A stretch of 64,000 bases of DNA, taken from Streptomyces sp. GESEQ-35. Its GTDB lineage: Bacteria > Actinomycetota > Actinomycetes > Streptomycetales > Streptomycetaceae. The position numbers and the translations under genes were made by a program. The stretch's first letter is position 1, and every line of letters starts with the position of its first letter. The notes under the pieces are model-generated. The model had not been told where the DNA came from and did not search any database. It saw nothing but the letters and a program-made list of their open reading frames with translations. The stretch covers positions 62,001 through 126,000 of the forward strand of contig NZ_JAFFSX010000028.1 of assembly GCF_017948485.1 (NCBI RefSeq). Direction: 5' to 3'. Positions 23,778 to 32,896 of this stretch are shown here, in pieces.

Positions 23778-25811
23778 ATGACGTCACCCGACCCCGCCCT
23801 CCAGAACTCCCTCCGTCTCGAACGCGCCCACCACGACCGCTGCCGTACCGCCCTCGCCGCCATGGTCGACGGCGCCCAGGAACAGGTCGTCACCGGCGAG
23901 GACGTCTCCGCCTCCGGTGCCGACGCCGAAGTGCTCGGGTATCGGTTGCGCAGCCAGGCCAAGGAGATGCGTGAACTGCCCGAAGGGCCCTTGTTCTTCG
24001 GTCGGTTGGATTTCCGGACCGACAGCGAGCACGGCGGGCAGCACTATCACGTCGGGCGGCTGCGGATCACCGAGCACCCTGCCGCCCCGCCCCTCGTCGT
24101 CGACTGGCGCGCGCCCGTCTCCCGGGCCTTCTACCAGGCCGGTGCCCGTGACCCGCAGTCCGTCGTGGTGCGTCGGCGCTTCGGGTGGGCGCCCGGCAGC
24201 CGCGGTGACTCCGCCGACCTGACCGGGCTGGAGGACGAGCACCTGGGGCGGGGCGAAGAGCGCGTCAGTGGCATCGTCACCCGCGAGATCGAGCGGCCCC
24301 GCGTCGGGCCCATGCGGGACATCGCGGCGACCATCCAGCCCGAGCAGGACGATCTCGTACGAGCCGATCTCGCCGCGTCGGTGTGCGTGCAGGGCGCCCC
24401 GGGGACCGGGAAGACCGCCGTCGGTCTGCACCGCGCCGCCTACCTGCTCTACACCCACCCGCAGCGCATCCGGCGCGGCGGACTGCTCATCCTCGGGCCC
24501 AACCGCACGTTCCTCTCGTACATCTCCGAGGTGCTGCCCGCCCTCGGCGAGACCGGCGTACGGCAGTCGACGCTCATCGACGAGATCGCCCGGCATCCGG
24601 TCAGCGGTGCCGACGAGCCGCCTGCCGCCGCTCTCAAGCACGACGCACGGATGGCCGACGTCCTGCGGCGTGCGCTGTACGCGCGCGTGGCCATCGAGAG
24701 CGCCGACTCCCTTGCCGTACCGGACGGTTCGTACCGGTGGCGCGTCTCCGCCGACGAGCTGTCGCGGATCGTCGCCGGTGTGCGCGCCGAGCAGCCGCCG
24801 TACGTCATCGGGCGGGAGCGGGTGCGGACGAGGATCGTGGAGCGCATTCGGGCGCAGGCCGAGCGGCGGGCCGGGGCGGTGCCGGGCGCCTGGGTGCGGA
24901 AGATCGAGCGGGCGCGGGCGATCGGCGCGCACCTGGACGCCGTATGGCCACGGGTGCGGCCCGAGGAGGTCGTCGCCGAACTCCTCGGTGATGCGGACGT
25001 GTTGGCGTGCGCCGCCGACGGGCTGTTCGACGCCGACGAGCAGAAGGCGCTGCTGTGGACGCGGCCGCCGCGTTCGTGGAAGTCGGCGCGCTGGTCGGCC
25101 GCCGATCTCGTGCTGCTCGACGAGGTCGCCGGGCTGATGGAGCATCCCCAGGGGTACGGCCATCTCGTCGTCGACGAGGCGCAGGACCTCTCCCCGATGG
25201 AGTGCCGGGCCATCGCCCGCCGGGCGTCCTTCGGGTCGCTGACCGTGCTCGGGGACCTGGCGCAGGGGACCACGCCGTGGGCCGCGCGGTCCTGGCCGAC
25301 GCTCCTCGCCCACCTCGGGAAACCCGACGCCGCCGTGGTGCCGCTCACCATCGGGTTCCGGATGCCGCGGGCCGTCGTAGGCCTGGCGAACCGGCTGCTC
25401 GCACGGCTCGACGTCGAGGTGCCGGCCGCCCGGTCCCTGCGCGGGGACGGGGAGTTGGGCTTCCGGGAGGTGCCACCCGGTGAGCTGCCGGGGGCCGTCG
25501 TGGACGCCGTACGGAGTGCGCTCGGCCATGAAGGCTCCGTCGGAGTCGTGGCCGCCGAGGTGGACGTGGACCGGGTGCGGGCGGCGCTCGGGGCGGCCGG
25601 GATCGCGGTGGGCGGGGCGGAGGAGCTCGGTGCCCGGGTGTCCGTCGTCCCCGCGAGCGTCGTCAAAGGGCTCGAGTACGACCATGTCGTCGCCGTCGAG
25701 CCCGCGACGATTGCGGAGGCGGAGGAACGCGGGCTGCACCGGCTGTACGTCGTGCTGACGCGGGCGGTGTCACGGCTGGAGGTGGTGCACGGGCGGCCGT
25801 TGCCGTTCTAG
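23778..25811 (+). CDS. helD: HelD-like SF1 ATPase (RNA polymerase recycling factor family)
   Basis: 677 residues from ATG 23778. The N-terminal helical hairpin (about 1-60) leads into the family signature EGPLFFGRLDF. The UvrD/Rep-like motor follows, with Walker A GAPGTGKTAVGLHR (about residue 203), motif II VVDEAQDLSPMEC, QGTTPWAARSW and motif VI VVLTRAVSRLE. HelD proteins enter the RNA polymerase channels and release stalled or rifamycin-bound polymerase; the streptomycete HelR branch gives rifamycin tolerance. Which branch this one belongs to is not decided. Probable control by the upstream TetR. Confidence 0.85.
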   Translation: MTSPDPALQNSLRLERAHHDRCRTALAAMVDGAQEQVVTGEDVSASGADAEVLGYRLRSQAKEMRELPEGPLFFGRLDFRTDSEHGGQHYHVGRLRITEHPAAPPLVVDWRAPVSRAFYQAGARDPQSVVVRRRFGWAPGSRGDSADLTGLEDEHLGRGEERVSGIVTREIERPRVGPMRDIAATIQPEQDDLVRADLAASVCVQGAPGTGKTAVGLHRAAYLLYTHPQRIRRGGLLILGPNRTFLSYISEVLPALGETGVRQSTLIDEIARHPVSGADEPPAAALKHDARMADVLRRALYARVAIESADSLAVPDGSYRWRVSADELSRIVAGVRAEQPPYVIGRERVRTRIVERIRAQAERRAGAVPGAWVRKIERARAIGAHLDAVWPRVRPEEVVAELLGDADVLACAADGLFDADEQKALLWTRPPRSWKSARWSAADLVLLDEVAGLMEHPQGYGHLVVDEAQDLSPMECRAIARRASFGSLTVLGDLAQGTTPWAARSWPTLLAHLGKPDAAVVPLTIGFRMPRAVVGLANRLLARLDVEVPAARSLRGDGELGFREVPPGELPGAVVDAVRSALGHEGSVGVVAAEVDVDRVRAALGAAGIAVGGAEELGARVSVVPASVVKGLEYDHVVAVEPATIAEAEERGLHRLYVVLTRAVSRLEVVHGRPLPF

Positions 25812-25836
25812 GGCCCCGGCCGCCCGCCGCCCGACC

Positions 25837-25873
25837 TAAAGCCCGCTCACAGACCTCTGGAACAGGCTTTAGA
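25837..25873. terminator. Bidirectional terminator between helD and the FDOR-hemerythrin gene
   Basis: CTAAAGCC / GGCTTTAG inverted repeat with a 21-base loop between convergent genes. Its right arm includes the TAA stop of the minus-strand gene. Confidence 0.5.
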
Positions 25874-26717
25874 CGCCTTCCAGCAGCGGGATCAACTGCT
25901 CCTCCTCGTACGTCAGATGTGCCTCCAGCTCGGTCGCCAGGCGTTCGATCTCGGCGCGGGCGGCCGCTCCGTCGGTGTCGGAAGGCACTCCGTCGGAGGA
26001 CACCGCGGCGCGCAACTCCTCCACCACCGCGGCGATCCGCTCGTGCTCCTCGCGCAGCCGGGCCAGGACGGGGGCGGACTCGGGGTTGCGGTCGGCGAGG
26101 ACCGGGAACATGCCCAGGTCCTCGCCGGTGTGGTGGTTGTGCAGGCCGTGACAGAAGGTCAGGCAGTTGACGCGGAGCTGGGCGCCGAGGGCGGTGCCGT
26201 CGGCCATCTCCTTGCGGATCAGGGCGAGTTCGCGGCGGAAGCCGTCATGGACGACCTTGATCGCCTCGCCGAAGGAGCCGGCCCTGATGTTCGGCGGGCC
26301 GTCCTGGGCGAGCTCGTGGAGGGCGACCACGGGCAGCACCCGGCCCGCCTTCTCCTGGTACGCCGCCCAGCCCGGGTCCGTGTCGACGGCCCGCGCGAAC
26401 GCCTCGTCCCGCTCCTCGCCTTCAAGGATCTCGGCCCGTGCGGGATAGGTGAACGCACCGCTCTCGACGGTGACTTGAGGGTTCGCGAGGAGGTTGTGGT
26501 ACCAGGCGGGGTGCCGGGAGGATCCGCCGGCCGAGGCGATGACCAGGACACGGTCGGCGCCGTCGGGGAGGAAGCCGAGGGGGGTGGTGTGCGGGGTGCC
26601 GGTGCGGGCTCCGGTGGTGGTCAGCAGGAGGAGCCGGGCGCCTTCGAACCAGCCGCCCACAGCGCCGTTGTTGGCGCGGAACTCGTCGATGATCTGTTGG
26701 TTGAAGTCGTTGGGCAT
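25869..26717 (-). CDS. Deazaflavin-type nitroreductase fused to a hemerythrin domain
   Basis: 282 residues from ATG 26717. Residues 1-145 are the split-barrel F420-dependent nitroreductase (Ddn/DUF385) domain: GWFEGARLLLLTTTGARTG, SAGGSSRHPAWYHNLLANP and YQEKAGRVLPVVAL. Residues 165-280 are a four-helix HHE hemerythrin-like domain with metal ligands spread as VVHDGFRREL, CHGLHNHHTGED, REEHERI and LEAHLTYEEEQLIPLL. The fusion couples a deazaflavin redox domain to a di-iron or oxygen/NO-sensing domain. It diverges from the HAD-like gene. Confidence 0.88.
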   Translation of the reverse strand: MPNDFNQQIIDEFRANNGAVGGWFEGARLLLLTTTGARTGTPHTTPLGFLPDGADRVLVIASAGGSSRHPAWYHNLLANPQVTVESGAFTYPARAEILEGEERDEAFARAVDTDPGWAAYQEKAGRVLPVVALHELAQDGPPNIRAGSFGEAIKVVHDGFRRELALIRKEMADGTALGAQLRVNCLTFCHGLHNHHTGEDLGMFPVLADRNPESAPVLARLREEHERIAAVVEELRAAVSSDGVPSDTDGAAARAEIERLATELEAHLTYEEEQLIPLLEGV

Positions 26718-26742
26718 ACGTCTCTTTCTCGATCGCTGATGC

Positions 26743-26762
26743 GCCCATGCGGATGCATGGGC
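26743..26762. promoter_or_regulatory. Palindrome upstream of the nitroreductase-hemerythrin gene
   Basis: Perfect 8-bp inverted repeat GCCCATGC-GGAT-GCATGGGC, 26 bases before the start codon in the 216-bp divergent region. It is a possible operator; the binding protein is unknown. Confidence 0.35.
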
Positions 26763-26933
26763 GGGAGATACGGCGAAGAGAAAGAGAAGGCGGGCTTCTC
26801 GCCCGCGGTGGCCTCACTCAGAGGCCGGGCACCCAACTCGCTCACGGCACAAGGCCGACCCGGCAGTCATGGAGGGGACGCTAACCGGGGGAGAGGATGC
26901 GCGGCAAGCTCATTTGTCCGATCCTGTTGAACG

Positions 26934-27434
26934 ATGCTCCTATTTCTCGATGTGGACGGGACGTTGATCCCGTTCGGGGCGACCTGGCCGTACCCGGAGT
27001 ACGAGGCACGGTTCGCGCTGCCGGAAGGCGCCGGCCATCCGCTGCTGCCCCGCGTCGACCCCGGGCTCGGGGCGCGGCTCGCGGCGCTGGACTGCGAGCT
27101 GGTGTGGGCCACGACCTGGATGGACGACGCGAACCAGTGCCTGGCGCCCTGGCTCGGCCTGCCCCCGCTGCCGCTGGTCGACTGGCCGGACGACGACGGG
27201 GACGGGAGCAAGCCGCGGGGGCTGCACTGGAAGACCCGGCCACTCGTGGCCCGGGCGGACGGACGGCCCTTCATCTGGGTCGACGACGAGATCACCGACC
27301 TGGACCGGGCGTGGGTCGCCGCCCATCACCCCGTACGGGCGCTGCTGCACCGCGTCGATCACCGGTACGGGCTCACCGACCGGGACTTCGCGGCACTGGC
27401 GGAGTGGATCAACGGCGGCCCAGCAGCTCGGTGA
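26934..27434 (+). CDS. Small HAD-domain protein
   Basis: 166 residues from ATG 26934. It begins with HAD motif I, MLLFLDVDGTLIPFG. A possible motif II lies at VWATTWMDDAN, and a motif IV-like acidic pair at FIWVDDEITDLD. The conserved Lys of motif III may be the one in LHWKTRPL. It has no cap domain, so it probably acts on a macromolecular or open substrate, or has lost activity. Monocistronic by appearance. Confidence 0.75.
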   Translation: MLLFLDVDGTLIPFGATWPYPEYEARFALPEGAGHPLLPRVDPGLGARLAALDCELVWATTWMDDANQCLAPWLGLPPLPLVDWPDDDGDGSKPRGLHWKTRPLVARADGRPFIWVDDEITDLDRAWVAAHHPVRALLHRVDHRYGLTDRDFAALAEWINGGPAAR

Positions 27435-27467
27435 CCCGGATGAACCCGTCCGTGCCGTGCCCTGCCA

Positions 27468-27491
27468 AGTACCCACAAAAAAGTGGGTACT
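27468..27491. promoter_or_regulatory. Perfect palindrome with A6 loop
   Basis: AGTACCCAC-AAAAAA-GTGGGTACT, 9-bp arms, 33 bases after the HAD-like stop and about 105 bases before the next start. It could be a terminator hairpin or an operator; there is no T-run. Confidence 0.4.
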
Positions 27492-27595
27492 CCAGGGCGG
27501 TGCCGGCGGGAGTTCTTCGGTACGCCGACGCTAGTACGCGGGGTTACTCCCGCTGTCAGACGACCTCGGCGCTCTCGCCCGGCACCGTGTTTCAC

Positions 27596-28144
27596 ATGAA
27601 TCCGAGCCTGAAACTGAGCCGTCCCGCACGCCGGGCTTCCGTTGTCGTCCATGTCGTCGCCTCGGCGAGCTGGCTCGGGCTCACGCTCGGGCTGCTCGCG
27701 CTGGCGGTCACCGCGATCACCACCGGGTCCGCGGTGACCGTCGAGGCATCCGTCCGGGCCATGCAGCTGTTCGCCGACTGGCTGCTGCTTCCCGTCGCGT
27801 TCCTCACGCTTCTCAGCGGCCTGCTGCTGTCCCTGGGTACCCCGTGGGGACTCGCACGGCACCGCTGGGTCTACGTCAAGTTCTGGCTGACCCTGGCCAC
27901 GATCGCCGGCACCACCTTCGCGCTGCGCCCCGGCCTGAGCTCCACGGTCGACGCCGTCGCCGCGAGCGGGTCCGTGACCGACACTACGGACATCGTGATG
28001 GGGCCGATCGTCTCCCTGACCGCCTATGTCTTCATGACCGTGATCTCGATCCTCAAGCCGTGGGGGCTGACCCGGCGGGGCCGGAACCTGCGGGCACCCG
28101 CCCGTCGTCCGGTGGACGCCGAGCGGGTGCGTCAGACTGCCTAG
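27596..28144 (+). CDS. Four-span membrane protein (DUF2269-like)
   Basis: 182 residues from ATG 27596. Four hydrophobic segments (about 18-43, 55-80, 92-112 and 130-150) carry HVVASASWLGLTLGLLAL near the start and KFWLTLATIAGTTFAL in the third. The pattern resembles the predicted integral membrane DUF2269 group; no enzyme motif was seen. It is convergent with the MHS transporter gene. Confidence 0.65.
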   Translation: MNPSLKLSRPARRASVVVHVVASASWLGLTLGLLALAVTAITTGSAVTVEASVRAMQLFADWLLLPVAFLTLLSGLLLSLGTPWGLARHRWVYVKFWLTLATIAGTTFALRPGLSSTVDAVAASGSVTDTTDIVMGPIVSLTAYVFMTVISILKPWGLTRRGRNLRAPARRPVDAERVRQTA

Positions 28145-28209
28145 TGTCCTGTCTCGGACAAGTCCGGGCAGGGATTTGTACTCTCGTAGGAGTGGCGAGC
28201 AACGGGACG

Positions 28210-29535
28210 TCAGATGGTGTCGAGGTCCCGGTCCTTGGTCTCGGGCAGGGCCAGGGCGCACAGCAGCGAGAGCAGGGCCATGCCGCTCATGAACCAGCCG
28301 CCCACGGAGGCGCTGTAGTTCTCCGCCAGCGCCGTGACGATGAGCGGGGCCGCGGCGCCGCCGAGCACACCGCCGAGGTTGTAGGAGAAACCGGCGCCGG
28401 AGTAACGCATCCGGGTGCCGAACAGCTCGGGCATGTAGGCGCCCGCGGGGCCGTAGATGATGCCCATGCACAGCAGGGCACCGCTCAGCGCCACGGCGAT
28501 GAGGGCGTAGTTGCCGGTGTCGAGCAGCGGGAACAGCACCGCGCCCCAGACGACGCCGAAGGCCGCGCCGCCGACGATGAGCCGACGCCGGCCCAGCCGG
28601 TCCGACCAGCGCGCGACGGCGTACGTGGACACGCCCAGGACCGTCACCGCGACGAGGGTGAGCAGGAGCATGTGGTTTTTGGGGATGCCCAGGTCGCCCG
28701 TCGTGTACGTCATGCAGTAGGTGGCGGCCGTGTAGAACATCACGTACACGACCGTGATCATCCCGGCGCCGAGCAGCATCTCTCTGGGGTGCTTGCGGAA
28801 CGCCTCCGCCAGCGGTGCCTTGGCGGTCTCCCGCCGGTCGGTGACCTTCGCGAAGGCCGGCGTCTCGGCGATCTTGAGGCGGATGACCAGGCCTACGGCG
28901 ACGAGGACGAAGGAGATCAGGAACGGGATCCGCCAGCCCCAGCTCTCGAAGGCGTCGTCGTCCAGCAGCGAGGACATCAGCAGGAAGGTGAGAGTGGCGA
29001 CGAAGTAGCCCACGGGAGAACCCATTTGGGGCGCCGCCGCGTACAGGCCGCGTTTCTCCCTCGGCGCGTGTTCCACCGCGAGCAGCGCCGCGCCGCCCCA
29101 CTCGCCGCCGAGGCCGAGGCCCTGGATCAGGCGCAGCAGCACCAGCAGGACCGGCGCCGCGACGCCGAGGGTGTCGTAGCCGGGTAGGAGTCCGATCAGG
29201 CCGGTGGACAGGCCCATCATCAGCAGGGAGACGACCAGGACGGCCTTGCGGCCCACGCGGTCGCCGTAGTGGCCGAAGATCGCGGCACCCAGCGGGCGAG
29301 CCGCGAAGCCGACCGCGAAGGTGGACAGGGTCGCCAACGTGCCTGCGGTCTCAGAGAGTCCGGGGAAGAAGGCGTCGTTGAGGACGAGCGCGGCCGCGGT
29401 TCCGTAGATGTAGTAGTCGTAGAACTCGATGGCCGTGCCGATGAAGCTGGCCGTGGCGATCCGGCGCATGCCGGTCGGGGATACGGCGGGGGCGGTACCG
29501 GACTGGGCGGGGCCGGGGGGTGCGGCTGAAGCCAT
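28210..29535 (-). CDS. MFS transporter, metabolite:H+ symporter (MHS) type
   Basis: 441 residues from ATG 29535, with twelve membrane segments. MHS/ProP-type signatures are visible: FYDYYIYGTAAAL in helix 1, FGHYGDRVGRKAVLVVS (MFS loop 2-3 motif), GLGLGGEWGGAALLAVEHAP and VARWSDRLGRRRL. Relatives import dicarboxylates, osmolytes or aromatic acids with protons. It lies directly downstream of the PucR gene in the same direction (130-bp gap) and is a likely target of it. Confidence 0.9.
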   Translation of the reverse strand: MASAAPPGPAQSGTAPAVSPTGMRRIATASFIGTAIEFYDYYIYGTAAALVLNDAFFPGLSETAGTLATLSTFAVGFAARPLGAAIFGHYGDRVGRKAVLVVSLLMMGLSTGLIGLLPGYDTLGVAAPVLLVLLRLIQGLGLGGEWGGAALLAVEHAPREKRGLYAAAPQMGSPVGYFVATLTFLLMSSLLDDDAFESWGWRIPFLISFVLVAVGLVIRLKIAETPAFAKVTDRRETAKAPLAEAFRKHPREMLLGAGMITVVYVMFYTAATYCMTYTTGDLGIPKNHMLLLTLVAVTVLGVSTYAVARWSDRLGRRRLIVGGAAFGVVWGAVLFPLLDTGNYALIAVALSGALLCMGIIYGPAGAYMPELFGTRMRYSGAGFSYNLGGVLGGAAAPLIVTALAENYSASVGGWFMSGMALLSLLCALALPETKDRDLDTI

Positions 29536-29665
29536 GGCTGGCCTCCGGAAGGAGCGGTGAGGGACAGGACGCCGTCGCAGAATGCGAACAGGGTGTGAAC
29601 GTAAGCCGACGGGTGTCTCCCGCTCCTTGTCCGGCCGGACAGCTCTCGGGCGGGCGTTGTGTCCG

Positions 29666-31351
29666 CTACGACAGGCTCCGCGCCGCTCCTGCCGTGCTCA
29701 GGGCCCCCGGAAAGGCCGCCGCGTCCCGCTCCCTCAGGTCCAGGCGCAGCTGGAGCATGGCCGCCAGCCGGTGCTCGGGGTCGTCGAGGTCGAGGCCGGT
29801 CAGCGCCACGGCCCTGCGGATGCGGTAGCGCAGGGTGTTGGGGTGCACGTTGAGCTGCTTGGCCACCGCCCCGACGTCCCCGAAGCCGTCGAGGTAGAGC
29901 AGCAGCGACCGGGCCAGCTCGGTGCCCTGGGTGCGGTCGCGGTCGGCGAGGGCGGCCACCGCGGGGAAGCGGAGCCGCGGCGCCTGGTCGAGCAGCTCCA
30001 AGGTGTCCCGGACGAGCAGGGCGGGGGCGAGCCGGGCGTGGGTGCCCACGGCCACTTCGGGGGTACGGCCGAGCAGTTGCAGCGCGCGATGGCCGCGCAG
30101 CTTGACGGACGGGATGTCGGCGAGACGTTCGGCGCGACCGGCGACGACCGCCTGGACCGGCGTTCCGGTCAGCCGGCGCAACGTGGTCACCAACTCCTCG
30201 GCCCAGCGCACGAGAGGCGCTTCCTCGGCGGGCGTCGGCAGGATGGCGTAGAGCTGACCGCAGGCGTGGACGACGAGGGCGTTGTCGCGATGGGCGGCGG
30301 CATGCACGGACATCACGCCCGCGGCCTCGGCACGCCGCGCGTCCGCCCGTACGGCGGTGGCGTCGCCCTGCTCGCGCAGGTCCACGGCGATCACGTCGGC
30401 CTCGGCCGCCGGGTCGATGCCCAGGTGGGCGGCGAGCGCGGCGGCGTCGAAGCGGCCGGTCAGCAGCCCATGGCTGAGCTCCTCACGGGAGGCGAGCCGG
30501 GCCCGGGCGTCGCCCTGGAAGTAGTGGTCGACGAGTTGGGTCGCGGCGATCCGGGCGGCGCCGCGCAGCAGCTCCGGCGCCCGTTCGGCGAGCGGCCGGT
30601 CGCCCTCCTGCACCCAGATCGTGCCGAGCGGCCGGCGCCCGGCGTTGATCCCGATCACCAGCCGCCGCCGGGCACCCAGCTCCGGCTGCTCGGCGACCAT
30701 GACGACCTCCTCGCCGGCCCGGACGCGCTGGTAGACCCCGAGCCGCCGCAGCAGCGCCAGATAGGGCTCCGGGCAGCTGCGGCCGAGGATGGAGCGGCGG
30801 CGCAGTTCGTCGGCCTCGTCGCCGGAACCGGCGTACGCGACCACCCGGTGGGCGCCGTCCTCGACGCTGACCACGCCCTGGGTGAGCGTCGCCACGGTCT
30901 GCGCCAGGGAGAACAGATCACGGCCCGGCGCGAAGGTGTCGGCGGGTGCCGCCAGTGCCGCCCGTATCTCCGCCTCCGCACGGTCCCAGCGCAGCCCCAG
31001 CGGCAGGCCGAGCACGGCGACCCCGGCCTCCTCGGCCGCCGCGCCCACCGCATCCGGCAGCTCATCGCCGACGATCCGCACCGCGACGGCCACGGCGCCC
31101 ACGGCTCCGGCCGCCGTCACCATCGCCGCCGCCTCCGTCTCGCGCGCCCCGACCGCCAGCACCAGGGCGCCGGCCGCCCCGTCGAGCGGCTCGCCCGGCT
31201 CGGCGATGACCACGTCGGCGATCTCGCCGTCGAGGGGCCCGCAGCACACCGGCCCTGACGACAGGACATCGGCGAGACGGCGCACCACGGCATCGACGGC
31301 TGCCCGGGCCGGGGCGAGGGCAGCGGTGGTCTCCAGCGGGGTGTCGGTCAT
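29666..31351 (-). CDS. PucR-family transcriptional regulator
   Basis: 561 residues from ATG 31351. The N-terminal purine-catabolism-like domain (about 30-150) and a central GGDEF-like fold precede the C-terminal PucR HTH: LLLYLDGFGDVGAVAKQLNVHPNTLRYRI (read in parts), followed by DDPEHRLAAMLQLRL. PucR regulators act on catabolic genes next to them. The only co-oriented neighbour is the MHS transporter, so it may sense the imported substrate. Confidence 0.88.
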   Translation of the reverse strand: MTDTPLETTAALAPARAAVDAVVRRLADVLSSGPVCCGPLDGEIADVVIAEPGEPLDGAAGALVLAVGARETEAAAMVTAAGAVGAVAVAVRIVGDELPDAVGAAAEEAGVAVLGLPLGLRWDRAEAEIRAALAAPADTFAPGRDLFSLAQTVATLTQGVVSVEDGAHRVVAYAGSGDEADELRRRSILGRSCPEPYLALLRRLGVYQRVRAGEEVVMVAEQPELGARRRLVIGINAGRRPLGTIWVQEGDRPLAERAPELLRGAARIAATQLVDHYFQGDARARLASREELSHGLLTGRFDAAALAAHLGIDPAAEADVIAVDLREQGDATAVRADARRAEAAGVMSVHAAAHRDNALVVHACGQLYAILPTPAEEAPLVRWAEELVTTLRRLTGTPVQAVVAGRAERLADIPSVKLRGHRALQLLGRTPEVAVGTHARLAPALLVRDTLELLDQAPRLRFPAVAALADRDRTQGTELARSLLLYLDGFGDVGAVAKQLNVHPNTLRYRIRRAVALTGLDLDDPEHRLAAMLQLRLDLRERDAAAFPGALSTAGAARSLS

Positions 31352-31449
31352 TCCGGCAGGGTAAACGGCGAAACTGTCACCTCGGCGGGACCGGACGGTC
31401 GTGGACGTTGTGCTCGGGCACGGCCGAACGGGCGTGGCGTGGCGCACTT

Positions 31450-31469
31450 TTGCAAGCGGCTGCTTGCAA
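31450..31469. promoter_or_regulatory. Putative operator of the XRE regulator
   Basis: Perfect inverted repeat TTGCAAGC-GGCT-GCTTGCAA about 30 bases before the XRE start codon. A -10-like TAGTTA follows at 31470-31475. Autoregulation is likely. Confidence 0.6.
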
Positions 31470-31499
31470 TAGTTAGCGCGGGTGGTGCAAGGTGGAGGC

Positions 31500-32033
31500 A
31501 TGGCATCGCTCAACGTCGGCAATCTCGGTGAGTACCTGCGCGAACAGCGGCGCACTGCGCAGCTGTCGCTCAGGCAGCTCGCCGACGCCGCCGGGGTGTC
31601 CAATCCGTATCTGAGCCAGATCGAGCGCGGGCTGCGCAAGCCGAGCGCGGAGGTGCTTCAGCAGGTCGCCAAGGCGCTGCGGATCTCCGCGGAGACGCTG
31701 TACGTCCGGGCCGGGATCCTCGACGCCGAACGGGATCGTGACGAGGTGGAGACGCGCGCCGTCATCCTCGCCGATCCCACGCTGAACGAGCGGCAGAAGC
31801 AGGTGCTGCTCCAGGTCTACGAGTCCTTCCGCAAGGAGAACGGATTCGAGGCCGGCGGCGGCGAGGCGGAGAAGGGCCGCGATGACGCGGTTGATCCAGA
31901 CCCTCAGGACATAGCGGACGACGACGCTCAGGACGACGACGCTCGGGACGACGCCCGACCCGGCGACACCGCCGTACGCGGCATCCGCACGGCCGGCGGC
32001 AGCGACGCCGCCCCGCAGCAGTCGGCAGGCTGA
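31500..32033 (+). CDS. XRE-family regulator
   Basis: 177 residues from ATG 31500, behind GGTGGAGG. The N-terminal helix-turn-helix (residues about 10-65) reads GEYLREQRRTAQLSLRQLAD, then GVSNPYLSQIERGLRKPS. The C-terminal part is acidic and low-complexity (DPDPQDIADDDAQDDDARDD). Order XRE - HBHA-like - DUF2516 matches the remembered Mycobacterium tuberculosis Rv0474-Rv0475(hbhA)-Rv0476 block. A perfect palindrome upstream suggests self-regulation. Confidence 0.88.
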   Translation: MASLNVGNLGEYLREQRRTAQLSLRQLADAAGVSNPYLSQIERGLRKPSAEVLQQVAKALRISAETLYVRAGILDAERDRDEVETRAVILADPTLNERQKQVLLQVYESFRKENGFEAGGGEAEKGRDDAVDPDPQDIADDDAQDDDARDDARPGDTAVRGIRTAGGSDAAPQQSAG

Positions 32034-32109
32034 CGTGACCCGGCACCTCGCCGACTGACCCGCGGGACCCAAAACCCTCAAGCGCAAGTGATCCGGGAGG
32101 ACCATCACC

Positions 32110-32766
32110 ATGGCCATCACCGACGACCTCCGTAAGACCTTCAGCGACCCGACGCCGTTCTACTTCGCCGCCGGCACCGCCGACCTGGCCCTCCAGCAGG
32201 CCAGGAAGGTGCCGACCCTGGTGGACCAGCTGCGCGCCGAGGCGCCGGCTCGCATCGAGGCCGTACGCAACACCGACCCGAAGGCCGTCCAGGAGCAGGC
32301 CGCCGCCCGCGCCAAGGAGGTCGGCGCCCGGGTCAAGGGGACGCAGGAGAACGTCCAGACCAAGGTCAACGGCTTCATCGGCTCGCTGGACGCCGACATC
32401 AAGAAGCTCGGCAGCACCCTCGACGCCGACCTGAAGAAGCTCGGCGAGACCGCCCAGGACATCGCGCTGCGCTCCGTCGGCGTCGCCGCCGAGTACGCCG
32501 TCAAGGCCCGCGAGACCTACGAGAAGGTCGCCGAGCACGGCGAGCAGGCCGTGAAGACCTGGCGTGGCGAGGCCGCCGAGGAGATCGAGGAGCTCGCCGT
32601 GGTGGTCGAGCCCAAGGCCGAGCCGGTCGAGGTCAAGGAAGAGGCGAAGCCCGCCGCGGCCACCGAGGCCAAGGCCGAGCCCGCCCCGGCCAAGAAGACC
32701 GCGGCGAAGAAGGCCACTCCGGCCAAGAAGACCACGGCCAAGAAGACGACGCCGCCGGCCAAGTAG
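32110..32766 (+). CDS. HBHA-like lysine-rich coiled-coil protein
   Basis: 218 residues from ATG 32110. The first 165 residues are amphipathic helix, typical coiled coil (FAAGTADLALQQARKVPTLV, DADIKKLGSTLDADLKKLGE). The C-terminal tail is Lys/Ala/Pro repeats (PAKKTAAKKATPAKKTTAKK). This is the architecture of the mycobacterial heparin-binding haemagglutinin HbhA, which sits at membrane domains tied to lipid and cell growth. A non-pathogen will use it for an intracellular or envelope role. No signal peptide. Flanked by the same genes as in mycobacteria. Confidence 0.8.
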   Translation: MAITDDLRKTFSDPTPFYFAAGTADLALQQARKVPTLVDQLRAEAPARIEAVRNTDPKAVQEQAAARAKEVGARVKGTQENVQTKVNGFIGSLDADIKKLGSTLDADLKKLGETAQDIALRSVGVAAEYAVKARETYEKVAEHGEQAVKTWRGEAAEEIEELAVVVEPKAEPVEVKEEAKPAAATEAKAEPAPAKKTAAKKATPAKKTTAKKTTPPAK

Positions 32767-32801
32767 GGCGGGCGGATACGTCCGTCGAGCGATAGAGCGA
32801 T

Positions 32802-32836
32802 AACGGGTCGGGCACTCCTTGAGTGCTCGGCCCGTT
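32802..32836 (+). terminator. Terminator after the HBHA-like gene
   Basis: A 16-bp stem (AACGGGTCGGGCACTC / GAGTGCTCGGCCCGTT, two G-T pairs) with a 3-base loop, 35 bases after the stop. Confidence 0.7.
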
Positions 32837-32896
32837 CTGCGGGTAGCGGCTTTCCGGTTGCGGGTACGGTGACCGCGTAGGGACTAACCGAGTCGG

